Of a stretch of DNA of 64,000 nucleotides, positions 36,644-45,236 are shown piece after piece; within the stretch, counting starts at the first letter, position 1, and each line of letters opens with the position of its first letter. The notes beneath the pieces were generated by a model. The model had not been told where the DNA came from. It did not search any database and was given only the letters and a program-made list of their open reading frames with translations. Source of the DNA: Serratia proteamaculans (GTDB lineage Bacteria > Pseudomonadota > Gammaproteobacteria > Enterobacterales > Enterobacteriaceae); NCBI RefSeq assembly GCF_013337185.1, contig NZ_SWDE01000001.1:310001-374000 (forward strand), read 5' to 3'. The position numbers were made by a program, and so were the translations under genes.

Positions 36644-37267
36644 AAGGAGGCGGGTGCTGAACACGGAAAGGGATCCGTCTACGACCAACCGCTGCGCTAT
36701 GCGGGGCAATATCAGGATGATGAAAGCGGATTACACTATAATCTGTTCCGTTACTACGAGCCGGAAGTAGGCAGGTTCACCACACAGGATCCGATTGGCC
36801 TGAGTGGGGGCATGAACCTGTATGCTTATGCTCCAAATCCATTAGGTTGGATCGATCCTCTAGGCTTGGCTAATAGGCCTAATAATGGGATGTATAAAAT
36901 ATTCTTTGATCACTCAGTTAATCCATCGAATAGGTATTCAAGTGATGCTGTCCAGTTTAAAAGAGCAAATGATGTTTTAATTGAACAACTAAATACAGAT
37001 GCAGCATTCCGAAAAGATATGTTCAACCGTCATCCTGAATTGAGCAATTGGATGAAAAATGGTAGTAAGAGTAGTAGTCCGTCAGGCTTCACATGGCACC
37101 ATCATGAGGATATTAATAGATTGGTTTTGGTCGATAGACTTGATCATAAATCTAATCATGCTTTATATCATCCGATAGGAAATGGTGGGCGAGACATTTG
37201 GGGGGGGGTGATCCAGGTCGTAAAGGAAAGCTCGATGGCTTTACAGGAAAAGCTTGTTAATCAGTAA
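36644..37267 (+). CDS. Orphan Rhs tip 2 (WHH nuclease), copy 2
   Basis: Second copy of the tip described at 33366: Rhs core end followed by the [16 protein letters not shown] nuclease. The first in-frame ATG is 36812. The G9 run lies at 37200-37208. Confidence 0.72.
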   Translation, partial: KEAGAEHGKGSVYDQPLRYAGQYQDDESGLHYNLFRYYEPEVGRFTTQDPIGLSGGMNLYAYAPNPLGWIDPLGLANRPNNGMYKIFFDHSVNPSNRYSSDAVQFKRANDVLIEQLNTDAAFRKDMFNRHPELSNWMKNGSKSSSPSGFTWHHHEDINRLVLVDRLDHKSNHALYHPIGNGGRDIWGGVIQVVKESSMALQEKLVNQ

Positions 37268-37288
37268 CATACTTTAAATAGGTGAAAT

Positions 37289-37627
37289 ATGTTGAATAAA
37301 GATAATCAATATAGTTTGGCAGATATCATTTCTGCTATGAAAAAAACAGACTCAAGAGATGATAACTTTTGTTTGTATGGTGAGACTGATGATCAGCTGA
37401 AAGTAGATGGGAATTATTATATAGCAGATTATCCTGATGTGGATGATGATGACAAAGAGATATATCCGCAAATAGTAATCTCAAAAAATTTGAACTATTT
37501 ATATTCAGGTCAACAGTTTGCAGATGTTGTTGATTCAGTTCTTGAGCAAAAGCCATCAGCTTCACTCGATGATTTTGTGGAAGCATTGAATTATTATTCC
37601 GCTAATGATGATTTTCTTGATTTATAG
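37289..37627 (+). CDS. Immunity protein for tip 2, copy 2
   Basis: Identical 112-residue acidic protein to that at 34011, again directly after tip 2 and before a terminator (37638-37674). Confidence 0.73.
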   Translation: MLNKDNQYSLADIISAMKKTDSRDDNFCLYGETDDQLKVDGNYYIADYPDVDDDDKEIYPQIVISKNLNYLYSGQQFADVVDSVLEQKPSASLDDFVEALNYYSANDDFLDL

Positions 37628-37637
37628 CTATTAGAAA

Positions 37638-37674
37638 GCCGGGATGATCTAGAAAAGATCCTCCCAGCTTTTTT
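37638..37674 (+). terminator. Terminator after tip 2 immunity gene, copy 2
   Basis: Second copy of the hairpin plus TTTTTT at 34360-34396. Confidence 0.8.
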
Positions 37675-37679
37675 ATCTG

Positions 37680-37841
37680 TTACCACGCAAGAGTATTGCC
37701 TTGTTGTACTTGAATGATCACCTTGCCGGACATTACGCTGATCGCCAGCGCTTGCCCGGCAAGGCCGCACTGCGTCAACCAGTCTCCCGCCAGATACAGC
37801 TCACCGTTATCCCGTATGAACAGATTGGTGAGGGCCGCAGG
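37680..37841 (-). pseudogene. SymE-like toxin fragment, copy 2
   Basis: Second copy of the antisense SymE-like C-terminal fragment at 34402-34563, with the same junction to Rhs shell sequence. Confidence 0.58.
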
Positions 37842-38550
37842 CGAACATCTACTGGCTGCACACCGATCTCAACAGCGCACCGCTGGAAGTGACCGACGGC
37901 GCTGGTCCGGCTACTACGATATCTTTGGTAAGCTAACAGGCCAGACGGTGGCCGGTGCGGAACGCCGCAAAGGGGCTGTCTACGACCAGCCGCTGCGCTA
38001 TGCGGGGCAATATCAGGATGATGAAAGCGGATTACACTATAATCTGTTCCGTTACTACGAGCCGGAGGTCGGCAGATTCACCACACAGGATCCGATTGGC
38101 CTGAGTGGTGGGATGAACCTGTACCAGTATGCGCCCAATCCTTATGGATGGGTGGATCCGCTGGGGCTTTATAATGGTGAAAGGGAGCGTGGTTTAGGGA
38201 AATATCATGTTTTCCACGAGCACACATTGGACTCTTCTGAGTACACAATGACTGACAAAGAGCATTTTAGTCGGGCAAATGAGTCAGTATATAATCGTTT
38301 ACAGACTGATGCTGAGTTCAGAAGAACAATGCAAACGAAGTATCCTGATGTAGTGAAACATGTACAACCGAGTAGTAAGGGCAATTTCAGAGGGTCATCA
38401 CCACCGGAGACGACTTGGCATCATGGTGATGTACCCGGTTCTTTGCAACTGGTTGATCGCCCTGACCACAGAGATTACCACAAGATATATCACCCTGATG
38501 GCTTGGGTGGTCGTAATAAGTGGGGTGGCGGCACCAGTTGTAGACGATAA
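37714..38550 (+). CDS. Displaced Rhs shell end plus tip 3 (WHH nuclease)
   Basis: Rhs shell text begins at about 37900 and shares its first part with copy 2, but after [18 protein letters not shown] the tip differs: DPLGLYNGERERGLGKYHVFHEHTLD, then SSPPETTWHHGDVPGSLQLVDRPDH and YHPDGLGGRNKWGGGTSCRR. It is related to tip 2 (same spacing of FxRAN, TDAxFRxxM, TWHH, LVDRxDH, YHPxGxGGR and WGG). The ATG at 37714 lies in antisense SymE sequence and is not a genuine start. It is a silent third cassette. Confidence 0.7.
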   Translation: MITLPDITLIASACPARPHCVNQSPARYSSPLSRMNRLVRAAGEHLLAAHRSQQRTAGSDRRRWSGYYDIFGKLTGQTVAGAERRKGAVYDQPLRYAGQYQDDESGLHYNLFRYYEPEVGRFTTQDPIGLSGGMNLYQYAPNPYGWVDPLGLYNGERERGLGKYHVFHEHTLDSSEYTMTDKEHFSRANESVYNRLQTDAEFRRTMQTKYPDVVKHVQPSSKGNFRGSSPPETTWHHGDVPGSLQLVDRPDHRDYHKIYHPDGLGGRNKWGGGTSCRR

Positions 38551-38559
38551 GGATTAAAT

Positions 38560-38865
38560 ATGAAGGTTATTAACGGTTTTGCTGAGTTATTAAAAGTGTA
38601 CGATTCTTTGCCAAATTCTGGATGGATCTTTATAGATCATGATTTTGATACTTCTTCAAAATCTGATTTATTGAACCGAGATTACTATCTGTCCGAAAAC
38701 GATGACGAAGAGTTTGAAATGGAGGAGGATAAATCTACTTTCCTTGAGTCTCCAATATTTAAAGATATAGTCATCAACAAGCTAAAACATAACCAGCAGG
38801 CATCTAAAGATGAGATGCTTGATGCTGCAATTTATTACCTAGAGAACGATGATTTCTTAGACTAA
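38560..38865 (+). CDS. Immunity protein for tip 3
   Basis: A 101-residue acidic protein 9 bases after tip 3, with AAGGA before the ATG. Its end (LDAAIYYLENDDFLD) and acidic middle (ENDDEEFEMEEDK) resemble the tip 2 immunity protein at 34011. Homologous toxins with homologous immunity proteins indicate one toxin-immunity family that has diverged in specificity. Confidence 0.75.
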   Translation: MKVINGFAELLKVYDSLPNSGWIFIDHDFDTSSKSDLLNRDYYLSENDDEEFEMEEDKSTFLESPIFKDIVINKLKHNQQASKDEMLDAAIYYLENDDFLD

Positions 38866-38926
38866 TTACCAAAAAATCGTCACAACTCAATAAAGACTCC
38901 TTTACTGCTTTCTGAGCTATCCGTAG

Positions 38927-38957
38927 CACCCTGTGTGGAGCCAATCCACGCAGGGTG
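38927..38957. terminator. Hairpin closing the Rhs locus
   Basis: CACCCTGTGTGG (38927-38938) pairs with CCACGCAGGGTG (38946-38957) with one G-T pair, between convergent genes. No strong T run. Confidence 0.6.
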
Positions 38958-39000
38958 AATGATACTCATCTACTGATGTCGGTATATCCGTGACTACGGC

Positions 39001-39840
39001 CTATTTCAAGGCACGCAGGCTGCCGATTTCCTCCAAACCGAAATGCTCCGCTTCAGTCAGCACATCGCAGACCTCACTGCTGGCGGTCAGGATTGCACTA
39101 TTGAGGTTTTTGCCGTGCAACAAATGGCTGACCAGCAACGCGGCAAACATGTCACCGGTGCCTTTAACCTTCGACTGGATCTTGGGATGGGTATAGCTTT
39201 GCACCTTGTCGTGGCTGACCAACAGTAAGCCAATCTGATCGTCATTTTCCGCCACGCCCGGCGCACTGGTCACCAGCACCCACTCGGTGGTGTCATTCAA
39301 TAATGCCTGTGCGGCATGCTGCGTTTGCTCCCGGCTGGTCAACGGATGCCCGCAAAGCTGCTCCAGTTCGAAACCGTTGGGGGTGAGGCCATTAGCCAGT
39401 TGCAGGAAAGGGGAACGATAACAACTGACGATACGTTCATCCACGTAAACGCCTTCACCGTAATCGCCCATCACTGGGTCGATATAAATTTTTATCTGTG
39501 GATTGATAGCGCGCACGCGCTGTAACCAGGTATGCAGGAAATGGCATTGGCCGACGTCGCCCAGATAACCGATGATCACTGCCCGGGTGCGTTTCATCAC
39601 GCCACGGGTCAGTAAATCCTCGAGAAAACCGCTGAACCACTCGGCCGGTATCACGCCACCGCTGGGCGCGCCATAATAGGGCGGGCAACCGAACAGCACG
39701 CTGGGCACCTGTAGCGCTTCCAGCCCCTTTTTCAGCAGGGTGCGATAGGCGATACCGTTGCCGACGCTGCCGTACACCACCTGCGATTGAATACTGATCA
39801 CATCAATCTGTGGGGGTTGTAATTGAGAAACCTGTTGCAT
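39001..39840 (-). CDS. PdxK-like pyridoxal/pyridoxine kinase
   Basis: A 279-residue ribokinase-family kinase closest to PdxK. The substrate loop is IQSQVVYGSVGN, VDP-like is YIDPVMGDYGEGVYV, and the catalytic and anion-hole motif KGTGDMFAALLVSHLL is complete. Such enzymes phosphorylate pyridoxal, pyridoxine and pyridoxamine in vitamin B6 salvage. It is translationally linked to the amidotransferase gene (its ATG directly follows that stop) and lies in an operon divergent from a MocR regulator. Being in this setting rather than beside ptsHI-crr, it may be a second, specialised paralogue. Confidence 0.8.
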   Translation of the reverse strand: MQQVSQLQPPQIDVISIQSQVVYGSVGNGIAYRTLLKKGLEALQVPSVLFGCPPYYGAPSGGVIPAEWFSGFLEDLLTRGVMKRTRAVIIGYLGDVGQCHFLHTWLQRVRAINPQIKIYIDPVMGDYGEGVYVDERIVSCYRSPFLQLANGLTPNGFELEQLCGHPLTSREQTQHAAQALLNDTTEWVLVTSAPGVAENDDQIGLLLVSHDKVQSYTHPKIQSKVKGTGDMFAALLVSHLLHGKNLNSAILTASSEVCDVLTEAEHFGLEEIGSLRALK

Positions 39841-40557
39841 CTATAACATCCTTGGTTCGATTTTATCCAGCCACCGCGTAAATACCTGACGGGCGCGCTG
39901 CTCTAATTCTGTACCGTAACGAGCGGCCTGTTGACGCAAGCGCTGTGGCAGAATACCGGCCAACTCAAGTTCACAGGCATGGCCCACCAGCCAGCGTTCC
40001 AGGTCCTGATGATCGGCTTCCAGATGGAACTGCAACCCAAGGGCGAAGTCCTGATATTCAAATGCCTGATTAGGGCAGATTTCAGTACTTGCCAGACAAG
40101 TCGCGCCCTCCGGGATCATAAACATATCTCCATGCCAGTGTAGCACCGGCGTGGTTGCCAGAGGTGCCAGCACCGAGTCCTCATGCTCTGCCAATGTTAA
40201 TGGCTCGAAGCCGATCTCTTTCACGCCGAGCGAAACCACATCGGCCCCCAGGGCCTGAGCCATCACCTGTGCGCCGAGACAGACGCCCAGCGTAGGCCGT
40301 TTTTGCTGCAGCCGCTGTGTTACCAGTGCTAATTCATCGTTGAGAAACGCATAGTGCTGCTGACCGGCAAAATGTTGTGCCGCGCTGATCGGGCCGCCAA
40401 GCACCACCAACAGGTCGGTTTCCTCATTATTGATGGAACGTATATCGTCACGGCCCGCATCGTAATAATCAATCTGATAGCCCCGTAACGAAAGCAGTGA
40501 ACCCAGGATACCGAGGTTTTCAAAATTCACATGTCTGATAGCGACAACTTTCTTCAT
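39841..40557 (-). CDS. Class I glutamine amidotransferase-like protein
   Basis: A 238-residue protein of the GuaA-type amidotransferase family. The catalytic Cys is in GVCLGAQVMAQALGA, the His in LGLQFHLEAD, and VLHWHGDMF is the usual substrate-side motif. Stand-alone members hydrolyse glutamine or act as gamma-glutamyl peptidases. It is not the PdxT type. It overlaps the preceding small gene by ATGA and abuts the PdxK-like gene, so all three are made together. The acceptor of the ammonia or glutamyl group is unknown. Confidence 0.85.
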   Translation of the reverse strand: MKKVVAIRHVNFENLGILGSLLSLRGYQIDYYDAGRDDIRSINNEETDLLVVLGGPISAAQHFAGQQHYAFLNDELALVTQRLQQKRPTLGVCLGAQVMAQALGADVVSLGVKEIGFEPLTLAEHEDSVLAPLATTPVLHWHGDMFMIPEGATCLASTEICPNQAFEYQDFALGLQFHLEADHQDLERWLVGHACELELAGILPQRLRQQAARYGTELEQRARQVFTRWLDKIEPRML

Positions 40558-40808
40558 GGCTGCACCTCCGTGCCAAGGGGATAAGATTCCAGTTCCAGCG
40601 TATCGCCCAGGATGGTGATACCGTCAATGCCGCTTTGATAAACGATCCGACGCTCTTTAACCTGGCTGATATGCAACCGGTAGCCCTGTTCCGTAGGAAA
40701 CAGCGCCTGGGCCTGCTGCAGCTGGTCGCTGGCCCAGGGGGTGAACATCTGCAAGCGGGCGAAAGCTTTGCCGTCGTGTTGAATATCGAGCACGTAATGT
40801 TTTTCCAT
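40554..40808 (-). CDS. Hypothetical 84-residue protein of the PdxK-like operon
   Basis: A small cytoplasmic protein (MEKHYVLDIQHDGKAFARLQMF) with a beta-rich pattern and no signal or membrane segment. I do not recognise the family. It is the first gene of the operon, overlaps the amidotransferase start by 4 bases (ATGA), and AAGGGGTAAAG precedes its ATG. It may be a partner or regulator of the amidotransferase. Confidence 0.72.
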   Translation of the reverse strand: MEKHYVLDIQHDGKAFARLQMFTPWASDQLQQAQALFPTEQGYRLHISQVKERRIVYQSGIDGITILGDTLELESYPLGTEVQP

Positions 40809-40829
40809 CTTTACCCCTTAACTTTTCCG

Positions 40830-40854
40830 TTCCAAACAGGTAATCTGTTTTGAA
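40830..40854. promoter_or_regulatory. Candidate MocR operator between divergent genes
   Basis: TTCCAAACAG (40830-40839) and CTGTTTTGAA (40845-40854) are inverted repeats matching at 9 of 10 positions with a 5-base centre. They lie in the 68-base gap between the operon and its regulator. Confidence 0.55.
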
Positions 40855-40876
40855 CTAATACAAAAAGGTTTTATGT

Positions 40877-42181
40877 ATGAGTTCATTGTATGCAAAAGGC
40901 GGTAGCGCTGTCCAGATTGCTGAACAGATCGGCACGCAGATCAAGCAGGGGGATTTACAGCCGGGTGACCTGTTGCCGCCGGTGCGTCAACTGGCCGGCG
41001 AACTGGGCGTCAACCCCAATACCGTTGCCAGCGCCTATGGCAAACTGCGCGATGCCGGGCTGGTCGCTACCCGCGGGCGTGCCGGAACCCAGGTGCTGGA
41101 GCCACCCCTGATGGCGCTACGCAGCGTTCGGCAGGTTCCCGAAGGCATGGGTGATTTGGCCAGCGGCAATCTGGATGGCACCTTGCTGCCGGCACTGTCA
41201 CTGAGTACAGCCGACGTCTTCCCACAGCAGAATGGCTATGACATCAGCGGTGATTTACCGGCGCTATGCCAGCTTGCCGCTGACTGGTTGAGCCAACAGG
41301 GGGCGGAACTGGGTGAGACGGCGGTGTTTTCCGGTGCGCTGGATGCCATCGAAAAGGCGCTGCGCAGCCATGCGGCACCGGGGGCCTCGGTATGGGTGGA
41401 AGATCCCTGCTGGCCACCGTTATTGACGCTGCTGCGGCATCTTCGTCTTAAACCCTTGCCGTTGCTGGTGGATGAACAAGGTTGCCGTCTGCCGGAAAAG
41501 GACGCGGGTTCGCAGGGTTGCGCGGTGATCCTGACGCCACGCGCACAGAACCCAACCGGTATGTCGCTTAGCGCTACACGTGCCAACGACTGGCGTGAAT
41601 TCCTGACGCAAAATCCGGGCTGTCTGGCGATTGTCGATGACTTCTGGGGGCCGCTATCGCAACAGCCACTGAATTTGCCGTTTACGGCGGACAATGGTTT
41701 GTATGTGCTGTCACTGAGCAAGTTCCTCAGTCCGGATCTGCGTATAGCGCTGGCCTGCGGTAAGCCACAACTGTTGCAGGCAATGCGTGCAGATCAATAC
41801 ATACGCGAACGCTGGGTCAGCCATATTCTGCAGCAAATTGCCGCCAAATTATGGATGCAGGCGCAGCGTGATGGCCTGCTGGTGCGGGCGCAGCAGGCTT
41901 ACCAGCAACGACGAGACGCGTTGACGGAGCGGTTGCAAGCATTGACCGGTTCGCGGCTGCCGCCGGGTGAAGGGGTACATATCTGGCTGCCGGTGCGTTC
42001 AGAAGCCGCCGCCAGCCAAATCATGGCACAGCGCGGCTGGTTGGTGCAGGGCGGTGAACCCTTCCGCCTGAAAAGCGGCCCGGCGATCCGTGTCAGCCTC
42101 GCCAACCTGCTCCCGGAGCAATTAGAAACAGTGGCTCAGGATCTGGCTGTGGCCATCGGCGCCGGTGCCGTAGTGAACTGA
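40877..42181 (+). CDS. MocR-family PLP-dependent regulator (PtsJ-like)
   Basis: A 434-residue regulator with an N-terminal GntR winged helix (about 10-75: LLPPVRQLAGELGVNPNTVASAYGKLRDAGLV) and a class I aminotransferase-like domain (about 100-430). The PLP Schiff-base lysine should be in YVLSLSKFLSPDLRIA, and AQNPTGMSL is the aminotransferase NPTG motif. MocR proteins sense PLP; Salmonella PtsJ represses pdxK. Being divergent from a PdxK-like operon fits the same type of control. Confidence 0.83.
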   Translation: MSSLYAKGGSAVQIAEQIGTQIKQGDLQPGDLLPPVRQLAGELGVNPNTVASAYGKLRDAGLVATRGRAGTQVLEPPLMALRSVRQVPEGMGDLASGNLDGTLLPALSLSTADVFPQQNGYDISGDLPALCQLAADWLSQQGAELGETAVFSGALDAIEKALRSHAAPGASVWVEDPCWPPLLTLLRHLRLKPLPLLVDEQGCRLPEKDAGSQGCAVILTPRAQNPTGMSLSATRANDWREFLTQNPGCLAIVDDFWGPLSQQPLNLPFTADNGLYVLSLSKFLSPDLRIALACGKPQLLQAMRADQYIRERWVSHILQQIAAKLWMQAQRDGLLVRAQQAYQQRRDALTERLQALTGSRLPPGEGVHIWLPVRSEAAASQIMAQRGWLVQGGEPFRLKSGPAIRVSLANLLPEQLETVAQDLAVAIGAGAVVN

Positions 42182-42191
42182 TTGGGCAGGC

Positions 42192-43163
42192 TCAGGCTTG
42201 CGCCAACAGTTGCAAAGAGGTCAAACGGGCGACGGGTTCGCTGATCGGCGTATCTATCACAAACTCTTCCACACCATATTGCTGCTGCAATTGATCCAAC
42301 TGACTCCGCACCTGCTGGGCAGTGCCGAGCAGGATGTGGCTTTCGCGCGGCTCAATACGGTAATCGGTAGCCCCGGCCTGCTGAACATAACTCTCTGCCT
42401 GCTCAAGGCTGCCGACGGTTACGCTTTGTCCGCCGGTCACATGCACCCGGTATTGCTGGATCCCGGCGGCCAGCGCCTGAGCCTGATCGGGGGTGTTGGC
42501 GACGATCACTGCGACGGCCAGCAGGGCTTTGCGTCCACCGCTTTGCTCGCTGTAATGCGCCAGCGCGCGTTGAATATCGTCCGGGTTACCATTGAGCTGC
42601 GCGGCAAATACAAATGCCCAGCCGTGTTCTGCAGCCAGCTGTGCGCTTTCTTTGCTGGCGCCCAACAGGAAGCGTTGTGCGGGCTGCGACGGTTGCGGTG
42701 TGGCACTCAGGCCGGGTTGCGCGTCATCATTGAGGTAGGCGTTGAGCTGGGCAAGCTGCTGCGGGAAGTCCGGTTTATTCTGTTGATCGTGAGCCGTTTG
42801 CAGCGCCTGGGTAGAGAGTGGCAGCCCACCGGGCGCTTTACCCACCCCCAGGTCGACCCGTCCCGGTGCCAGAGTCGCCAGCAGATTGAAGTTTTCCGCC
42901 ACCTTATAGGCGCTGTAATGTTGCAGCATGACCCCGCCGGACCCAATGCGGATGCGCGAAGTTTGCCCGAGTAAATAAGCGATCAACACTTCGGGGGAAG
43001 GGCAAGCGAGCTGCGCGGTATTGTGATGCTCGGCCAGCCAAAAACGACGGTAGCCCCAAATTTCCGCCTGCTGCGCCAAATGCAGCGTGCGCGTCAGCGC
43101 CTGGGCGGCGCTCTCTCCTTCGGCAATCGGACTTTTTTCCAATACGCTCAGGGCATAAGCCAT
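42192..43163 (-). CDS. Luciferase-like flavin monooxygenase (LLM class)
   Basis: A 323-residue TIM-barrel flavin-dependent oxidoreductase of the bacterial luciferase-like family (MsnO8/YhbW type). It shows RFWLAEHHNTAQLACPSPEVLIAYLLGQT, IRIGSGGVMLQHYSAYKVAENFNLLATLAPGRVDLGVGKAPGG and FLLGASKESAQLAAEHGW. It is convergent with the MocR gene. No partner flavin reductase gene is adjacent, and the substrate is not indicated. Confidence 0.87.
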   Translation of the reverse strand: MAYALSVLEKSPIAEGESAAQALTRTLHLAQQAEIWGYRRFWLAEHHNTAQLACPSPEVLIAYLLGQTSRIRIGSGGVMLQHYSAYKVAENFNLLATLAPGRVDLGVGKAPGGLPLSTQALQTAHDQQNKPDFPQQLAQLNAYLNDDAQPGLSATPQPSQPAQRFLLGASKESAQLAAEHGWAFVFAAQLNGNPDDIQRALAHYSEQSGGRKALLAVAVIVANTPDQAQALAAGIQQYRVHVTGGQSVTVGSLEQAESYVQQAGATDYRIEPRESHILLGTAQQVRSQLDQLQQQYGVEEFVIDTPISEPVARLTSLQLLAQA

Positions 43164-43290
43164 TTTCCTGCTCCTTTATCATCATTTATTGATGACAAAT
43201 ACCATGCCCGGTCCCACAGGCTTAATATTGATTGGAGATAGGATATTCCATTGATAAAAAACGTATTTAGATATGCGCAGAACGGTAAAG

Positions 43291-43311
43291 AGGCGCGTGA
43301 TTAACGCGCCT
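43291..43311 (-). terminator. Hairpin after pbpG
   Basis: AGGCGCGT (43291-43298) pairs perfectly with ACGCGCCT (43304-43311), loop GATTA, 8 bases past the pbpG stop. Leftward it is followed by a short CTTTA only. Confidence 0.65.
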
Positions 43312-43319
43312 AAAACAGA

Positions 43320-44153
43320 TCAGGATTCCAGCCAGGCTTTCAAACGAATGGCGTCTTTATAGTGGCCGTAGCGTTGCTTCGAGCCGAGCAGGATGATCAC
43401 CACCGGCTGCCCTTTAATCAGGGTACGCATCACCAGACAGTGCCCGGCTTCGTCGGTGAAACCGGTCTTTTGCAACTGGATTTTCCAGGCGGGATTATTG
43501 ATCAGTCCATTGGAGCTACGGTAGACCAACTGACCCCGGCCAGGACGCACGATTTGCTGTTTGTCGGTACTGAAATGGCGAATGGTCTGATAACGGTAGG
43601 CGTGATTAACCATTTTCAGCAGGTCATTGGCACTGGCGACATTGCGTGGTGTCAGCCCGGTAGGATCGTAGAAGCGGGCGTGTTTCATGCCAATGGTGCG
43701 CGCTTTCTGATTCATTTTCGCCACGAAGGCTTTGCGACCACCGGGATAGTTGCGGCTCAACGCCGAAGCAGCGCGATTTTCCGACGACATCAGCGCGATA
43801 TGCAGCATGTCACGGCGGCTGAGGGTAGAGCCGATCGTCAGGCGTGAGTGGGTTTTCTTCAACAAATCACGGTCGGCGGCGGTGACCATCATTCTGTTGC
43901 CCAGCGGGCGCTTACTGTCCAGCGTGACCATGGCCGTCATCAATTTGGTGAGCGAGGCAATAGGCTGCACCCGATTGGCTTGTTTCTGATACAGCGTTTT
44001 CCCGGTTCGTTGATTGACCACCAATACCGATTTCGAGTACAGCGCCAGCGGCGCAGCGGCTTGTGCCGCAGGCAGAATGAACAGCAGAGTGAGAACCAGA
44101 ATCGCGCTGAAGCGGCGTGCGGGAAAACGGATGAGGGAATTAAATAAAGACAT
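43320..44153 (-). CDS. pbpG: D-alanyl-D-alanine endopeptidase PbpG (PBP7)
   Basis: A 277-residue low-molecular-weight penicillin-binding protein. The N-terminal signal segment is RFSAILVLTLLFILPAAQA. The three active-site motifs are SLTK (serine and lysine, in IASLTKLMTAMV), SEN (MSSENRAASAL) and KTG (QLQKTGFTDEAGHCLVMR). PBP7 cleaves peptide cross-links in murein in the periplasm. I chose the ATG at 44153; a GTG at 44207 would lengthen the N-terminus without family support. It lacks the C-terminal extension of E. coli PbpG (310 residues). Confidence 0.9.
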   Translation of the reverse strand: MSLFNSLIRFPARRFSAILVLTLLFILPAAQAAAPLALYSKSVLVVNQRTGKTLYQKQANRVQPIASLTKLMTAMVTLDSKRPLGNRMMVTAADRDLLKKTHSRLTIGSTLSRRDMLHIALMSSENRAASALSRNYPGGRKAFVAKMNQKARTIGMKHARFYDPTGLTPRNVASANDLLKMVNHAYRYQTIRHFSTDKQQIVRPGRGQLVYRSSNGLINNPAWKIQLQKTGFTDEAGHCLVMRTLIKGQPVVIILLGSKQRYGHYKDAIRLKAWLES

Positions 44154-44295
44154 GGCAGACGTGACTATGATCCTGAAAGGTGAATGAATATCAGCAAGAG
44201 TCTGCACAGCAAATGTGGAGAAAATAGGGTGGCGTTGTAACGGGATGATAATCCGGCAGAGGTCAGGGAGGCGTTGTACCGCCTCCCTGGAACAA

Positions 44296-45210
44296 TCAAT
44301 ACACTTCAGGCACCACCATATTGTCGGGTACCGGGTGGCGGTTGTAATCCGGGCTGCGTTTGCGCGGCGGTAGGGTGATCACATTGCCTTCCGCCTCTTC
44401 GTACGGCAGTTGCTCAAGCAGATGGCGAATACAGTTCAGGCGTGCCTTTTTCTTGTCGACGCCCTGAACCACCCACCATGGCGCTTCAGGAATGTTAGTG
44501 CGCGCTAACATGACCTCTTTGGCCTCGGTATAGTCCTCCCAGCGGCGGCGGCTCTCCAAATCCATCGGGCTAAGCTTCCATTGCTTTAGCGGATCGTGGA
44601 TGCGGCTGAGAAAGCGCAGTTCCTGCTCATCGTCGGTGATAGAAAACCAATATTTGACGATCTGAATGCCGCTGCGCGTCAGCATTTTCTCGAACTCCGG
44701 CACGCTACGGAAAAACTCTTCATATTCTTCGTCGTTGCAAAAGCCCATCACTTTCTCTACTCCGGCGCGGTTGTACCAGCTGCGATCGAACAGCACCATT
44801 TCACCCGCTGCCGGCAGGTGGGCAATAAAGCGCTGGAAATACCATTGGGTACGTTCGCGATCGTTGGGTGCCGGCAGCGCGGCAACGCGGCAGGTGCGCG
44901 GATTCAGGCGCTGAGTGATACGTTTGATCACGCCCCCTTTGCCGGCGGCGTCTCGGCCTTCAAAAATGATCACCAGCCGGTGGCCGGTGCGCATCACCCA
45001 GTCCTGCAGTTTGACCAGTTCCCCCTGCAGGCGCAGCAGTTCGCGGAAATACTGTTTGCGCCAGGCTTTCTTCTGGTCACTGTCCACTTCGCTATCGTCA
45101 AAGCGCAGGTCGTCCAGCTCCATCTCCAGCTCTTCGTCGTAACTGTCGTAAAACTCTTGCAGCAGGCGTTGGTTGAAGCTTTCGTCGCGATCAAATTCAT
45201 GCATAGCCAT
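44296..45210 (-). CDS. ppk2: Polyphosphate kinase 2 (PPK2)
   Basis: A 304-residue PPK2-family kinase with a P-loop fold. Walker A is EGRDAAGKGGVIKRI, the lid has RVAALPAPNDRERTQWYFQRFI and Walker B is MVLFDRSWYNRAGVEKVMGF. The enzyme transfers phosphate between polyphosphate and nucleoside di-/triphosphates. The acidic N-terminus (about 1-45, EELEMELDDLRFDDSE) is a common extra. It starts 27 bases after the phosphate transporter gene, so the pair forms a phosphate uptake and storage operon. Confidence 0.92.
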   Translation of the reverse strand: MAMHEFDRDESFNQRLLQEFYDSYDEELEMELDDLRFDDSEVDSDQKKAWRKQYFRELLRLQGELVKLQDWVMRTGHRLVIIFEGRDAAGKGGVIKRITQRLNPRTCRVAALPAPNDRERTQWYFQRFIAHLPAAGEMVLFDRSWYNRAGVEKVMGFCNDEEYEEFFRSVPEFEKMLTRSGIQIVKYWFSITDDEQELRFLSRIHDPLKQWKLSPMDLESRRRWEDYTEAKEVMLARTNIPEAPWWVVQGVDKKKARLNCIRHLLEQLPYEEAEGNVITLPPRKRSPDYNRHPVPDNMVVPEVY

Positions 45211-45236
45211 GATTAATTCTCCGTGTTAGCCCGGTT

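Larger units (their letters stand above)
34736..38013 (+). repeat. 3278-bp tandem duplication, copy 2
   Basis: Second copy of the unit described at 31458. Because identity continues 119 bases past the unit (to 38132), the crossover that made the duplication probably took place in the repeated Rhs shell end, which occurs at 31440, 34720 and 38000. Confidence 0.9.

Noticed and set aside
31458-38132. Insertion sequence or integron as cause of the tandem repeat
   Set aside because: No transposase, terminal inverted repeats or integrase were seen; the ends fall in homologous Rhs shell sequence, which explains the duplication by recombination.
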